Shown here piece by piece: positions 1 through 8,009 of a DNA stretch of 64,000 nucleotides. The notes under the pieces were generated by a model. The model was not told the DNA's origin and made no database searches. It worked only from the letters and a program-made list of their open reading frames with translations. How positions within the stretch are numbered: position 1 is the first letter of the stretch; every line of letters starts with the position of its first letter. A program made the translations under genes and the position numbers. Origin of the DNA: JANRLF01 sp033762815 (GTDB lineage: Bacteria; Bacteroidota; Bacteroidia; Chitinophagales; CAIOSU01); the NCBI GenBank assembly GCA_033762815.1, contig JANRLF010000013.1:1-64000 (forward strand), given 5' to 3'.

Positions 1-969
1 TAAACCCTGTGGACCCGTTGCACCATCAGCTCCGGTTGCGCCCGTAGGACCCTGCGGACCCGTAGCGCCATCAGCACCAGTGGCTCCTGTTAAACCCTGT
101 GGACCGGTTGCACCATCGGCGCCAGTTGGGCCTTGTGGGCCGGTGGCACCGTCAGCACCTGTGACTCCTGTGGCTCCCGTTAAACCTTGAGGTCCTGTTG
201 CACCATCGGCCCCAGTTGCGCCCGTTGGACCTTGTGGACCTGTGGCACCATCGGCACCGGTTGCGCCAGTGGCACCAGTCAAACCCTGTGTACCCGTTGC
301 ACCATCAGCACCTGTGGCGCCAGTGGCTCCTGTTAAACCCTGTGGACCTGTGGCACCATCCGCACCGGTTGCGCCTGTCGGACCTTGTGGACCTGTGGCT
401 CCGTCTGCGCCCGTGGCGCCCGTAGGACCCTGTGGGCCTGTTGCTCCGTCAGCCCCGGTAGCACCTGTCGGTCCTTGTGGGCCTGTTGCACCATCAGCTC
501 CAGTTGCTCCCGTTAAACCCTGTGGACCGGTTGCACCCGTTGCGCCAGGCGTACCTGGCACATTGGCACTTTCTGCATATAGCGCATAGGGAACACTCCA
601 AAGTTGGCTTGCCCCCATGTCAACATAATTGGTGCCGCCTACGGCATCTAAAAATATCCTAATAAAATATGGGCCGTTACCCCAAGGAATGGTACTGAAA
701 TTGCCGAGCTCCACAGATCCGCCCCCAATCACGATGGTGAACAATCCATATTGGTTGGTGCCCGGCTTATGTACTTCTTGGTACACCACGGTGCCACCGA
801 TGCTGTCTTTTTCCAGGGCAATCCTTATGGAGATGTTCTGGTTGACCAATAACTGCCCATTGATGTCCCTTGCCACGGCCTGATACTGGAAACCCTGTGG
901 AACTTGTGCATGGATATTGGAATAAAGCAGGCAGAAAAGAATAAACAGTAGGATGGAAAGCCTATTCAT
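1..969 (-). CDS. Collagen-like secreted protein, C-terminus beyond left edge
   Basis: Read on the minus strand from the ATG at 967-969. It begins [17 protein letters not shown], a signal peptide ending near Ala-Gln. Next comes a globular domain of about 115 residues ([15 protein letters not shown] near its start and [13 protein letters not shown] at its end), a module seen in many Bacteroidota surface proteins before repeats. From about position 555 to the window edge it is uninterrupted Gly-X-Y collagen-like repeats rich in GATG, GPQG and GADG. The gene is open at position 1, so the C-terminus, where a sorting domain or tail domain would lie, is not visible. Plus-strand reading frames here are shadows of the triplet repeat. 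The collagen-like and secreted calls are direct; a role in adhesion or as a surface fibre is inference. Confidence 0.9.
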   Translation of the reverse strand, partial: MNRLSILLFILFCLLYSNIHAQVPQGFQYQAVARDINGQLLVNQNISIRIALEKDSIGGTVVYQEVHKPGTNQYGLFTIVIGGGSVELGNFSTIPWGNGPYFIRIFLDAVGGTNYVDMGASQLWSVPYALYAESANVPGTPGATGATGPQGLTGATGADGATGPQGPTGATGADGATGPQGPTGATGADGATGPQGPTGATGADGATGPQGLTGATGATGADGATGTQGLTGATGATGADGATGPQGPTGATGADGATGPQGLTGATGVTGADGATGPQGPTGADGATGPQGLTGATGADGATGPQGPTGATGADGATGPQGL

Positions 970-1091
970 TTTATTATTTATTTATGGATGGAAGAAGAAT
1001 GGGCGCAAAATAGAAAGTTTTTTTTCTATCTGTTGACAAGAAAAATTGCCGATTGTGACAAAAATTGACTGCTAAAAGTGGATTGGTATGG

Positions 1092-1127
1092 GCAAAGAAA
1101 AAGCCCCGACAAAAATGTCAGGGCTTC
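1092..1127 (-). terminator. Rho-independent terminator after tRNA-Gln
   Basis: On the minus strand AAGCCCTGAC, a short A/T loop, then GTCGGGGCTT forms a stem (one G-U pair) followed by TTTCTTT. It lies 6 bases past the tRNA 3' end. Confidence 0.8.
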
Positions 1128-1132
1128 CATTG

Positions 1133-1205
1133 TTGACCGACCAGGGGTCGAACCTGGACTCTTCTGAACCAAAATCAGACGTGTTGCCAGTTACACCATC
1201 GGTCA
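1133..1205 (-). tRNA. tRNA-Gln (anticodon TTG)
   Basis: The minus strand folds into a complete 73-nt cloverleaf. The acceptor stem is TGACCGA/TCGGTCA with a U1-A72 pair typical of tRNA-Gln. The D stem is GTGT/ACAC and the anticodon stem TCTGA/TCAGA encloses loop TTTTGGT, giving anticodon TTG. The T arm is CCAGG-TTCGACC-CCTGG. The discriminator is A and CCA is not encoded. It has its own promoter and terminator, so it is a single-gene transcription unit. Confidence 0.96.
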
Positions 1206-1224
1206 AGAACCGCAAAACGGACTA

Positions 1225-1256
1225 CAAAACTAATATTAGTACCTTTATTACGCAAA
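1225..1256 (-). promoter_or_regulatory. Bacteroidota-type promoter of tRNA-Gln
   Basis: On the minus strand TTTG (1256-1253), a 20-base spacer, and TAGTTTTG (1232-1225) match the Bacteroidota sigma-ABfr consensus TTTG-N19-21-TAnnTTTG exactly. It lies about 20 bases before the mature tRNA 5' end, implying a short leader removed by RNase P. Confidence 0.82.
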
Positions 1257-1360
1257 TGGAATTAGAAATTTCTCAGAACTTCCTTGCAATTGCTCTTTAA
1301 GTCCCTCATTTTCAATAACAGCAAACGGATACAAAAGTTTTGCATCAAAAGTTCATAAAC

Positions 1361-1392
1361 TTTGCACCAATGCTTAAATCCTCTTACTTTTG
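1361..1392 (+). promoter_or_regulatory. Bacteroidota-type promoter of the pyrophosphatase gene
   Basis: TTTG at 1361-1364, a 20-base spacer, and TACTTTTG at 1385-1392 match the -33/-7 consensus. The ATG at 1435 would give a leader of about 35 bases. Confidence 0.8.
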
Positions 1393-1434
1393 CCGTTCGA
1401 TTGAAAAAGCTAATCGGTTAACTTTTAGAGTATC

Positions 1435-3648
1435 ATGCAGCAGATTATTTATCTAGTGCCGTTGTTCGGCATCATCGGGTTGGTAGTAATGGTTATTAAG
1501 TCTGCTTGGGTGTCCAAGCAAGATCCTGGCGCGGACAACATGGTAGAGCTTGCGGGCTATATTGCGGACGGGGCCATGTCGTTCTTAAAGGCCGAATGGA
1601 AGCTATTGAGTTATTTTGTGGTACCCACGGCTATCCTTTTGGCATGGTCGGGCACGCTAAACCCACATTCCCATTGGTTGATTGCCATTGCTTTTGTCAT
1701 CGGGGCCATTTCCTCTGCCTTCGCGGGTTATATTGGGATGAATATCGCCACCAAGGCAAACGTACGTACTACCAATGCGGCAAGAACCAGTTTGAAACAG
1801 GCCTTGAAAGTTTCTTTCACGGGTGGAACTGTAATGGGATTGGGCGTAGCAGGTTTGGCTGTATTAGGCTTAGGGTCCTTATTTATCGTGTTTTACTACT
1901 TTTTTGTACAAAGCAAAGGTGCCGGAGTAAATGGTGATGAAATGGCCACTGCATTGGAAGTATTGGCGGGTTTCTCTTTGGGTGCCGAAAGTATTGCCCT
2001 GTTTGCCCGTGTGGGTGGTGGTATCTATACCAAAGCTGCTGACGTTGGAGCCGACTTGGTAGGTAAAGTTGAGGCTGGCATTCCCGAAGATGACATCCGT
2101 AACCCCGCCACTATTGCCGATAACGTAGGCGACAATGTGGGCGATGTGGCAGGTATGGGGGCCGACCTTTTTGGCTCTTACATAGCCACTATATTGGCTA
2201 CCATGGTGCTGGGCCGCGAAATTGTTTCGAACGATGAATTTGGTGGCATTGCCCCTGTGTTATTGCCCATGATGATAGCTGGCATCGGATTGATTTTCTC
2301 TATCGTGGGCGCAGCTTTCGTAACCATAAAGGATGAAAAAAGCAATGTCCAACAAGCTTTAAATATTGGCAACTGGGCTTCTGTCATTTTAACTTTCATA
2401 GCATCGTACTTTTTAATCCATTGGATGTTACCCAGCGGCGATTTGGTGATGAATCGCCAGGGCGCGGTTCCTTTTACTGCGAATGGTGTATTTGGTGCGG
2501 TAACAGTGGGCCTAATAGTGGGCACATTGATGAGCATCATTACGGAATATTATACCGCAATGGGTAAAAGGCCTGTCAGGTCGATTACCCAACAATCGTC
2601 CACGGGGCATGCTACCAATATTATAGCCGGGCTTTCTGTAGGGATGGAATCTACGGTACTTCCTATATTGGTTTTGGCAGGTGGTATTGTTCTATCTTAT
2701 GCTTTTGCTGGTTTGTATGGTGTAGCTATTGCGGCGGCTGGTATGATGGCCACAACTGCCATGCAATTGGCCATTGATGCCTTTGGCCCCATTGCCGATA
2801 ATGCGGGTGGTATAGCTGAAATGAGCGGCTTGCCTAAAGAAGTACGCCAGCGTACGGATAATTTGGATGCCGTAGGAAATACCACTGCTGCTACGGGCAA
2901 GGGTTTTGCCATCGCCTCAGCCGCTTTGACTTCATTGGCACTGTTCGCCGCTTTTGTGGGTGTAGCAGGCATCAACTCCATCGATATTTTCAAAGCCCCT
3001 GTGTTGGCGGCCTTGTTCATTGGTGCCATGATACCTTTCATCTTCTCTGCCCTAGCCATTGCAGCTGTAGGTAGGGCGGCCATGAAAATGGTGCAGGAAG
3101 TGCGCAGGCAGTTTCGTGAGATACCTGGCATAATGGAGTTTAAGGCCAAGCCTGAATATGAAAAGTGTGTGGCTATATCTACCGAAGCATCCATCCGCGA
3201 AATGATAGCCCCTGGATTGATTGCCTTGTTGGTGCCCGTAATTGTTGGCTTTGGCTGGCAATCTAGCTGGGTTGAGGGTGTTTCTGCTCCTGAGGTATTG
3301 GGTGGTCTTTTGGCCGGTGTTACGGTTTCCGGCGTATTAATGGCCATGTTCCAATCCAATGCGGGTGGAGCTTGGGACAATGCCAAAAAATCATTTGAAA
3401 AAGGGGTAATGATTAATGGTGTGGTTCAATATAAAGGATCAGATGCCCATAAAGCATCCGTTACCGGCGATACAGTGGGCGACCCATTCAAAGATACCTC
3501 AGGCCCGTCCATGAACATTTTGATTAAGTTGATGTCCATCGTTGCATTGATTATTGCTCCGCATATTGCCGTTAAGGACACCGCACATACTTCCGTAAAA
3601 GCAAAAGTGCCAACCGAGCAAACGATTGATGTTGCCCAAAAGCAATAA
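1435..3648 (+). CDS. hppA: K+-dependent membrane-bound pyrophosphatase (H+ or Na+ pump)
   Basis: This 737-residue polytopic protein hydrolyses pyrophosphate to drive cation export across the inner membrane. The catalytic loop contains DVGADLVGKVE (D203, K211, E213: the DX7KXE signature) followed by NPATIADNVGDNVGD, and a second acidic loop has DAFGPIADNAGG near residue 448. The cation-selectivity motif is GNTTAATGKG at 481-490. Ala at 485 and Gly at 488 are the residues that mark the K+-dependent subfamily; K+-independent enzymes have Lys and Thr there. Whether H+ or Na+ is pumped cannot be decided from these residues alone, though many K+-dependent enzymes pump Na+. Length and motifs are complete. 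It is monocistronic, with its own promoter and a convergent neighbour 12 bases downstream. Confidence 0.96.
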   Translation: MQQIIYLVPLFGIIGLVVMVIKSAWVSKQDPGADNMVELAGYIADGAMSFLKAEWKLLSYFVVPTAILLAWSGTLNPHSHWLIAIAFVIGAISSAFAGYIGMNIATKANVRTTNAARTSLKQALKVSFTGGTVMGLGVAGLAVLGLGSLFIVFYYFFVQSKGAGVNGDEMATALEVLAGFSLGAESIALFARVGGGIYTKAADVGADLVGKVEAGIPEDDIRNPATIADNVGDNVGDVAGMGADLFGSYIATILATMVLGREIVSNDEFGGIAPVLLPMMIAGIGLIFSIVGAAFVTIKDEKSNVQQALNIGNWASVILTFIASYFLIHWMLPSGDLVMNRQGAVPFTANGVFGAVTVGLIVGTLMSIITEYYTAMGKRPVRSITQQSSTGHATNIIAGLSVGMESTVLPILVLAGGIVLSYAFAGLYGVAIAAAGMMATTAMQLAIDAFGPIADNAGGIAEMSGLPKEVRQRTDNLDAVGNTTAATGKGFAIASAALTSLALFAAFVGVAGINSIDIFKAPVLAALFIGAMIPFIFSALAIAAVGRAAMKMVQEVRRQFREIPGIMEFKAKPEYEKCVAISTEASIREMIAPGLIALLVPVIVGFGWQSSWVEGVSAPEVLGGLLAGVTVSGVLMAMFQSNAGGAWDNAKKSFEKGVMINGVVQYKGSDAHKASVTGDTVGDPFKDTSGPSMNILIKLMSIVALIIAPHIAVKDTAHTSVKAKVPTEQTIDVAQKQ

Positions 3649-3660
3649 TGGCTGCTGCTT

Positions 3661-4113
3661 TTAGTTTTCGCTCCTAAAGTAAGCTTGATACTTTAATTGG
3701 CGGGCCTTGAAGGTCCCTTTCAGGAAGGAGTAAAACAACAAGCCAGCTGCTTGGTTGATAAAGCCCATTTCTATTTCATCGATAATAAGACTGCCGAATG
3801 CTGCCTTTCTTACAATGTGCCGATGCTTCCATTTCTTAAGAAACCACGGCAATTGTGTGCCTTCATCTATAAAAAAGCATTCATGCTCGTTGCAGGCATT
3901 CTCGGTAATCACGCTTTCCCAGTTCTCATAAGTCAAACCCGTCCAAACCTTAAGCATTACCCGATCGCCTTTTGAGTTGCCATCGTAGCGAATAATCTTT
4001 GATGGCGGAAAACTGGGTTGCAGATTTTCAAACAGGCGGCGGTCAAATTTTTTGAAAACCTCTGGATAGTGGCCGTCAACGGGTGTTTCGATATATATCC
4101 TATGCGTGGGCAT
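3661..4113 (-). CDS. SRPBCC-fold (START-like) ligand-binding protein
   Basis: A 150-residue soluble protein with no signal peptide. It opens with MPTHRIYIETPVDG, like the first strand of SRPBCC or polyketide-cyclase/dehydrase-like proteins, has a central GDRVMLKVW strand, and a long C-terminal helix (GLLFYSFLKGTFKARQ). The fold assignment is by overall pattern; no catalytic residue can be named and the ligand is unknown. It is the last gene of a porQ-cmk-SRPBCC run on the minus strand, 28 bases after cmk, so it is probably co-transcribed. Confidence is moderate for the fold and low for any function. Confidence 0.65.
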   Translation of the reverse strand: MPTHRIYIETPVDGHYPEVFKKFDRRLFENLQPSFPPSKIIRYDGNSKGDRVMLKVWTGLTYENWESVITENACNEHECFFIDEGTQLPWFLKKWKHRHIVRKAAFGSLIIDEIEMGFINQAAGLLFYSFLKGTFKARQLKYQAYFRSEN

Positions 4114-4141
4114 CAGAATTCAGTCTTATCGGCAAAGTAAT

Positions 4142-4843
4142 CTATACTTCCGATTCTCTCAAGTAAATTCTTTCCAAAGCTAGAGCTGTAGCCTTTTCAA
4201 GCTGCTGTACTTCAGTAAGGTGTGTATTATCAAATACTATGGCATCTTCTGCCTGTTTCAAAGGGCTTTCCGCCCTGGTAGAATCTATCAGGTCGCGCTC
4301 TTCCAAGTTTTTCTGCACTTCCTCCAAGGTAATTTGCTCAAATCCTTTTTGTTTCAGTTCCAAATATCTTCGCTGCACCCTTACGGCTATATCGGCAGTC
4401 ATGAATAGTTTAAGTTCCGCATCGGGAAACACTACTGTACCTATATCCCTTCCGTCCATTACAATTCCGCGATGTTCGCCCATTTCCTGCTGGTATTGCA
4501 CCAATGCCTTTCTTACTTCCTTTATCTTGCTTACTTCGCTGACTTTTTCCGATATGCGCATTTCACGAATAGGGTATTCTACGTTCAACCCGTTGAGATA
4601 CGTTTCATTCAAGCCCAATTCGGCATTGTACTTAAATGAAATGGAAATTTGGTCAAGTGCCTCTACTACTTCCTGATGGTTGGTATAATCGATTTCATGG
4701 TTGAGGAAATACAGGGTAACAGCCCTGTACATGGCACCCGAATCAACATAGGCATAGTGCAGCTTGCGTGCCAAAGCCTTGGCCAATGTACTTTTTCCAC
4801 ATGATGAATAACCGTCGATGGCAATGATGATACTTTCTGACAT
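4142..4843 (-). CDS. cmk: Cytidylate kinase
   Basis: A 233-residue cytosolic kinase that phosphorylates CMP and dCMP with ATP. The P-loop is GYSSCGKST (11-19), followed by the CMP-binding segment YVDSGAMYRA. The motif VMDGRDIGTVVFPDA is diagnostic of Cmk, and the LID/Arg region reads ERDLIDSTRAESPL. Length matches the family (about 225-235). Its start lies 10 bases after the stop of porQ, an arrangement repeated in several Bacteroidota, which suggests co-transcription with the secretion gene rather than functional linkage. Confidence 0.97.
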   Translation of the reverse strand: MSESIIIAIDGYSSCGKSTLAKALARKLHYAYVDSGAMYRAVTLYFLNHEIDYTNHQEVVEALDQISISFKYNAELGLNETYLNGLNVEYPIREMRISEKVSEVSKIKEVRKALVQYQQEMGEHRGIVMDGRDIGTVVFPDAELKLFMTADIAVRVQRRYLELKQKGFEQITLEEVQKNLEERDLIDSTRAESPLKQAEDAIVFDNTHLTEVQQLEKATALALERIYLRESEV

Positions 4844-4853
4844 GACCGTTAAA

Positions 4854-5942
4854 CTATTCCTTCTTCTTTTTGACGAACTTATTCAGGTCGATACCGACTG
4901 TAAATTGCGTGGTGGCTGCCCTACCACTATAGCGGGCCCTAGCAAAACTGAACTGGAATTGCTTAATGGTAATACCAAGGCCAAAGGAAAAGCCTGAAAG
5001 CCCCTTTTTGGCATCGGCGGCCAATTCTGCCCTGCGCTGGTGATTATAGCCAAACCCTATCCGCACTACCTTGGCAATGTACAACTCGCCATTAATTATG
5101 AAGTGACGGGCAATATTGTCGAACACCTCGCCTACCTTGCCGCCCTCCTCATTGCTAGTGGTATCTCCCAGCAATAAGTCATCATTGCTATTTGCGTTAG
5201 GGTCTTCGTACCTTAAGTCGAATTGCTGTATGTCATGTATGATAACACCAATGCGGAAAGGAATAAACTTTAGGCGTTTGCTAAAACCCGCTTCCAGCGC
5301 AAAGGGCAACTGCTCCCTATTGCCATCGACATAGGGCTTAAACTGAAAACCAATGTTTTTGACCAATATACTGGCCGTGAACATTTTGGCGGTATCATGG
5401 TATGCAGCTGCCAAATCAAGAGCCATACCCCCTGAATGATAGCTTTCCATACCTGAATAAATAAATTTGAGGTTGCCTCCGAAACTGTATTTTTCAACTT
5501 GCTTGCTGGCTCCTAGATTGAGTGCAAACTCGCCCGCCCTGAATTGACCATTTAGATTGCCGTTTTCATCGGTCTGGTTAAACTGTCCGTAAGAAATAAA
5601 CTGCATGCCCGCTTGGAAAGTAGCTATTTTGGCATAATCTCTTGCATAAGCAAAATAACCGTGCTTGATGCCGCCCATATATAGCGCAGTATTGGCTATG
5701 ATGGTATTATGCATACTGGGGTTCAATAAAGAGGGATTGTGATAGGCCAAGCTCAAATCATTGTCCTTGGTGGCCATCAAGTTGCCGCCAGCACCCGTTA
5801 TACGTGCCGAAGCAGGAAGGTCAATAAAATCATAAACACTGTTACCGCCTACTTGTGCCTTTGTATTACCCCAGAACAAAAGCATCAGACAGAGGGTTGC
5901 TAGCAGGTGACGTTTCAATAGGGATGGTTTAGGCTGCCTCAT
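4854..5942 (-). CDS. porQ: Type IX secretion system protein PorQ
   Basis: A 362-residue outer-membrane beta-barrel-like protein with a signal peptide (LLATLCLMLLFWGNTKAQ). It contains the PorQ hallmarks FIDLPASARITGAGG near residue 40 and LAYHNPSLLNP near 70, and ends in amphipathic strands (FTVGIDLNKF) plus a Lys-rich tail. In Porphyromonas PorQ works with PorU, PorV and PorZ in T9SS cargo processing and anchoring. The likely cargo in this window are the sorting-domain proteins at 8010, 17646 and 18368. The gene is first in an operon with cmk and an SRPBCC gene. The alternative label 'PorV/PorQ-like barrel' is less likely given the N-terminal motif. Confidence 0.88.
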   Translation of the reverse strand: MRQPKPSLLKRHLLATLCLMLLFWGNTKAQVGGNSVYDFIDLPASARITGAGGNLMATKDNDLSLAYHNPSLLNPSMHNTIIANTALYMGGIKHGYFAYARDYAKIATFQAGMQFISYGQFNQTDENGNLNGQFRAGEFALNLGASKQVEKYSFGGNLKFIYSGMESYHSGGMALDLAAAYHDTAKMFTASILVKNIGFQFKPYVDGNREQLPFALEAGFSKRLKFIPFRIGVIIHDIQQFDLRYEDPNANSNDDLLLGDTTSNEEGGKVGEVFDNIARHFIINGELYIAKVVRIGFGYNHQRRAELAADAKKGLSGFSFGLGITIKQFQFSFARARYSGRAATTQFTVGIDLNKFVKKKKE

Positions 5943-6048
5943 TAACGAAAAGTAAAACTAATTATTTCCTTTGAAGTGGCATCAGCTAATATGACATGAT
6001 GATTACAATAATAAGGGGCACCGTCCGTCGAGAAAAGAACATTAAGCG

Positions 6049-6056
6049 TAATTTTG
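6049..6056 (+). promoter_or_regulatory. -7 box, nearly leaderless ABC transporter mRNA
   Basis: TAATTTTG matches TAnnTTTG exactly and ends 9 bases before the ATG at 6066. A TTG inside the box is in frame with the gene but is not needed for translation. No good TTTG lies 20 bases upstream, so the assignment rests on the -7 element. Confidence 0.55.
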
Positions 6057-6065
6057 CAGCCCAAT

Positions 6066-7859
6066 ATGCCAATTGAATCTACCAACCTTGATGCCAAGCG
6101 AAAAGTAAAAGCCAATGATTTAAAGCGCGCTTTGAAGGTTTTTCGCTTCATGTTGCCTTATAAATGGACTTATGCATTGGGGCTTTTGTTCTTGGTTTTT
6201 TCCATTACATCGGGCCTTTTGATGCCCTTTTTGATTAGCAAGTTGATTGACGAAGCTACTGGACAGGGCAGTTGGTACGTAAAAGGGCTGAACAATATTG
6301 TACTACTAATTGGAGGGTTGGTCATTTTGCAGGCTACCTTTTCCTTTGTGCGCATTTATACGTTCGACTATGTTACCGCCAATTCGATTGCTGGGCTACG
6401 AAAACAGATGTATGATAAAATATTGAACCTACCTGTACCTTTCTTTGAAGAACGAAGGGTAGGCGAATTGATTAGCCGATTGACCTCTGACATCTCTAGG
6501 TTGGAAGAAACAATGTCAGTCACCTTGGCGGAATTTTTACGTCAAATAGCTACCTTGATTATTGGCATTGCTTTTTTATTGCATTACTCCCCCAAACTCA
6601 CTGGTTTGATGTTGCTGAGTTTCCCATTAATCGTTTTGCTGCTTTTAGTATTTGGCCGTTTTATCAGAAAACTTAGCAAAAAGGTGCAAGACAACCTTGC
6701 CGCCACCAACGTTATTGTTGACGAAACATTCCATGCCATCAACACGGTAAAAGCCTATACCAATGAAAACTATGAAAAAGGCCGCTATGCAAAGTCTATT
6801 GAAAGTGTGGTGCTTCAGGGCCTTAAGCTAGCACGTTATCGGGGGGCATTTATCTCCTTGTTAATCGTGGGATTATTTGGTGGTATTGTGTTCGTTTTAT
6901 GGGAGGGAGCCCTACAGGTACAAAGTGGCCAGTTGACCATTGGCGGCCTTACGGGTTTTGTGTTTTATACCATATTTATTGCCGGTTCCTTAGCTGGCCT
7001 GGGTGAATTGTATTCCAAAGTACAATCAACCATTGGGGGTACTGAGCGGATACTGGAAATATTGGATGAACCACAGGAAGATTATAGCCAAAAGGTTCAT
7101 CTTAATGGCCATTTTAACTACGGCAGTATTGCCTTTAAAGAGGTACGCTTTTCCTATCCAAGCCGGCCTGATGTAGCGGTAATGAAAGGCATCAATTTCG
7201 AAATAGCCAACGGCGAAAAAATTGCCTTGGTAGGCCCTAGTGGGGCGGGAAAATCTACCATTACCCAATTGTTGCTGGGCTATTACAAAGTATCTAGCGG
7301 GCAGATATTGGTGAATGGCATCTCCATCTATGATATGGGCCTGGAAAATCTACGAAAGAAAATCGGTATCGTTCCGCAAGAAGTGAGTCTTTTTGGCGGT
7401 TCGATTAGGGAGAATATTGCTTATGGCGATACCTCTGCAACAGAAGCACAAATTATTGAAGCAGCCAAAAAAGCCAATGCTTGGAGTTTTATCCAATCTT
7501 TCCCTGACGGACTGGAAACCTTAGTGGGGGAAAGAGGAGTTAAGCTCTCAGGGGGCCAAAAGCAACGTATTGCCATTGCCCGGGCTATTCTAAAAAATCC
7601 TGCAATACTAGTACTTGACGAGGCCACGAGCTCCTTAGATGCCGAATCGGAAGTATTGGTACAGGAAGCATTGGAAGGACTGATGGAAAACCGTACGTCC
7701 ATAGTCATTGCCCATAGGCTTTCTACTATCCGCAAAGCGGATAGGATTTTCGTGATCAATGAGGGGCAAATAATAGAAACAGGGACTCATGAACAACTAT
7801 TGGAGAACGACAATGGCCTTTATAGCCATTTACTTAAACTTCAGTTCAACCTTAAATAA
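6066..7859 (+). CDS. ABC exporter half-transporter (MsbA/BmrA-like)
   Basis: A 597-residue fusion of a six-helix transmembrane domain (about residues 30-310) and an ATPase domain. Walker A is GPSGAGKST, the Q-loop region IGIVPQEVSLFGG, the signature LSGGQKQR, Walker B ILVLDEATSSLD and the H-loop IVIAHRLST. It would act as a homodimer exporting a lipid, drug or other hydrophobic compound from the inner membrane; the substrate cannot be read from sequence. I chose ATG 6066 (MPIESTNLD) over the in-frame TTG at 6054 because that TTG lies inside the promoter -7 box. It is divergent from porQ and appears monocistronic. Confidence 0.93.
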   Translation: MPIESTNLDAKRKVKANDLKRALKVFRFMLPYKWTYALGLLFLVFSITSGLLMPFLISKLIDEATGQGSWYVKGLNNIVLLIGGLVILQATFSFVRIYTFDYVTANSIAGLRKQMYDKILNLPVPFFEERRVGELISRLTSDISRLEETMSVTLAEFLRQIATLIIGIAFLLHYSPKLTGLMLLSFPLIVLLLLVFGRFIRKLSKKVQDNLAATNVIVDETFHAINTVKAYTNENYEKGRYAKSIESVVLQGLKLARYRGAFISLLIVGLFGGIVFVLWEGALQVQSGQLTIGGLTGFVFYTIFIAGSLAGLGELYSKVQSTIGGTERILEILDEPQEDYSQKVHLNGHFNYGSIAFKEVRFSYPSRPDVAVMKGINFEIANGEKIALVGPSGAGKSTITQLLLGYYKVSSGQILVNGISIYDMGLENLRKKIGIVPQEVSLFGGSIRENIAYGDTSATEAQIIEAAKKANAWSFIQSFPDGLETLVGERGVKLSGGQKQRIAIARAILKNPAILVLDEATSSLDAESEVLVQEALEGLMENRTSIVIAHRLSTIRKADRIFVINEGQIIETGTHEQLLENDNGLYSHLLKLQFNLK

Positions 7860-8009
7860 TCCAGTTACTTTAAAAATAAATTTGGTTGTTAAAATTCTAA
7901 TGCGTACTCTTTGCTAGGGCTAGGTTCCAGCATTTTGGTTTTGTAACATTTTGGCATTTTCCACGTAGGAATAGGTAAGTCATGTTTTGACCAAACTGAA
8001 CCAAAATGT

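Noticed and set aside
1..560. Short tandem DNA repeats at the left edge as a microsatellite or CRISPR
   Set aside because: They are in-frame Gly-X-Y codons with a signal peptide upstream.
198..883. Four plus-strand reading frames of 60-115 codons rich in Pro, Val, Ala, His and Leu
   Set aside because: They are antisense shadows of the minus-strand collagen triplet repeat, which keeps all frames open.
1133..1205. tRNA-Gln or tmRNA 3' end as attachment site of an integrated element
   Set aside because: No integrase, direct repeat of the tRNA 3' end, or phage gene was seen nearby.
1088..1300. 70-codon frame before hppA
   Set aside because: It spans the terminator, tRNA-Gln and its promoter on the other strand.
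2178..3386. Minus-strand frames of 120 and 229 codons opposite hppA
   Set aside because: hppA is a complete match to its family on the plus strand; the antisense frames show only mirrored composition.
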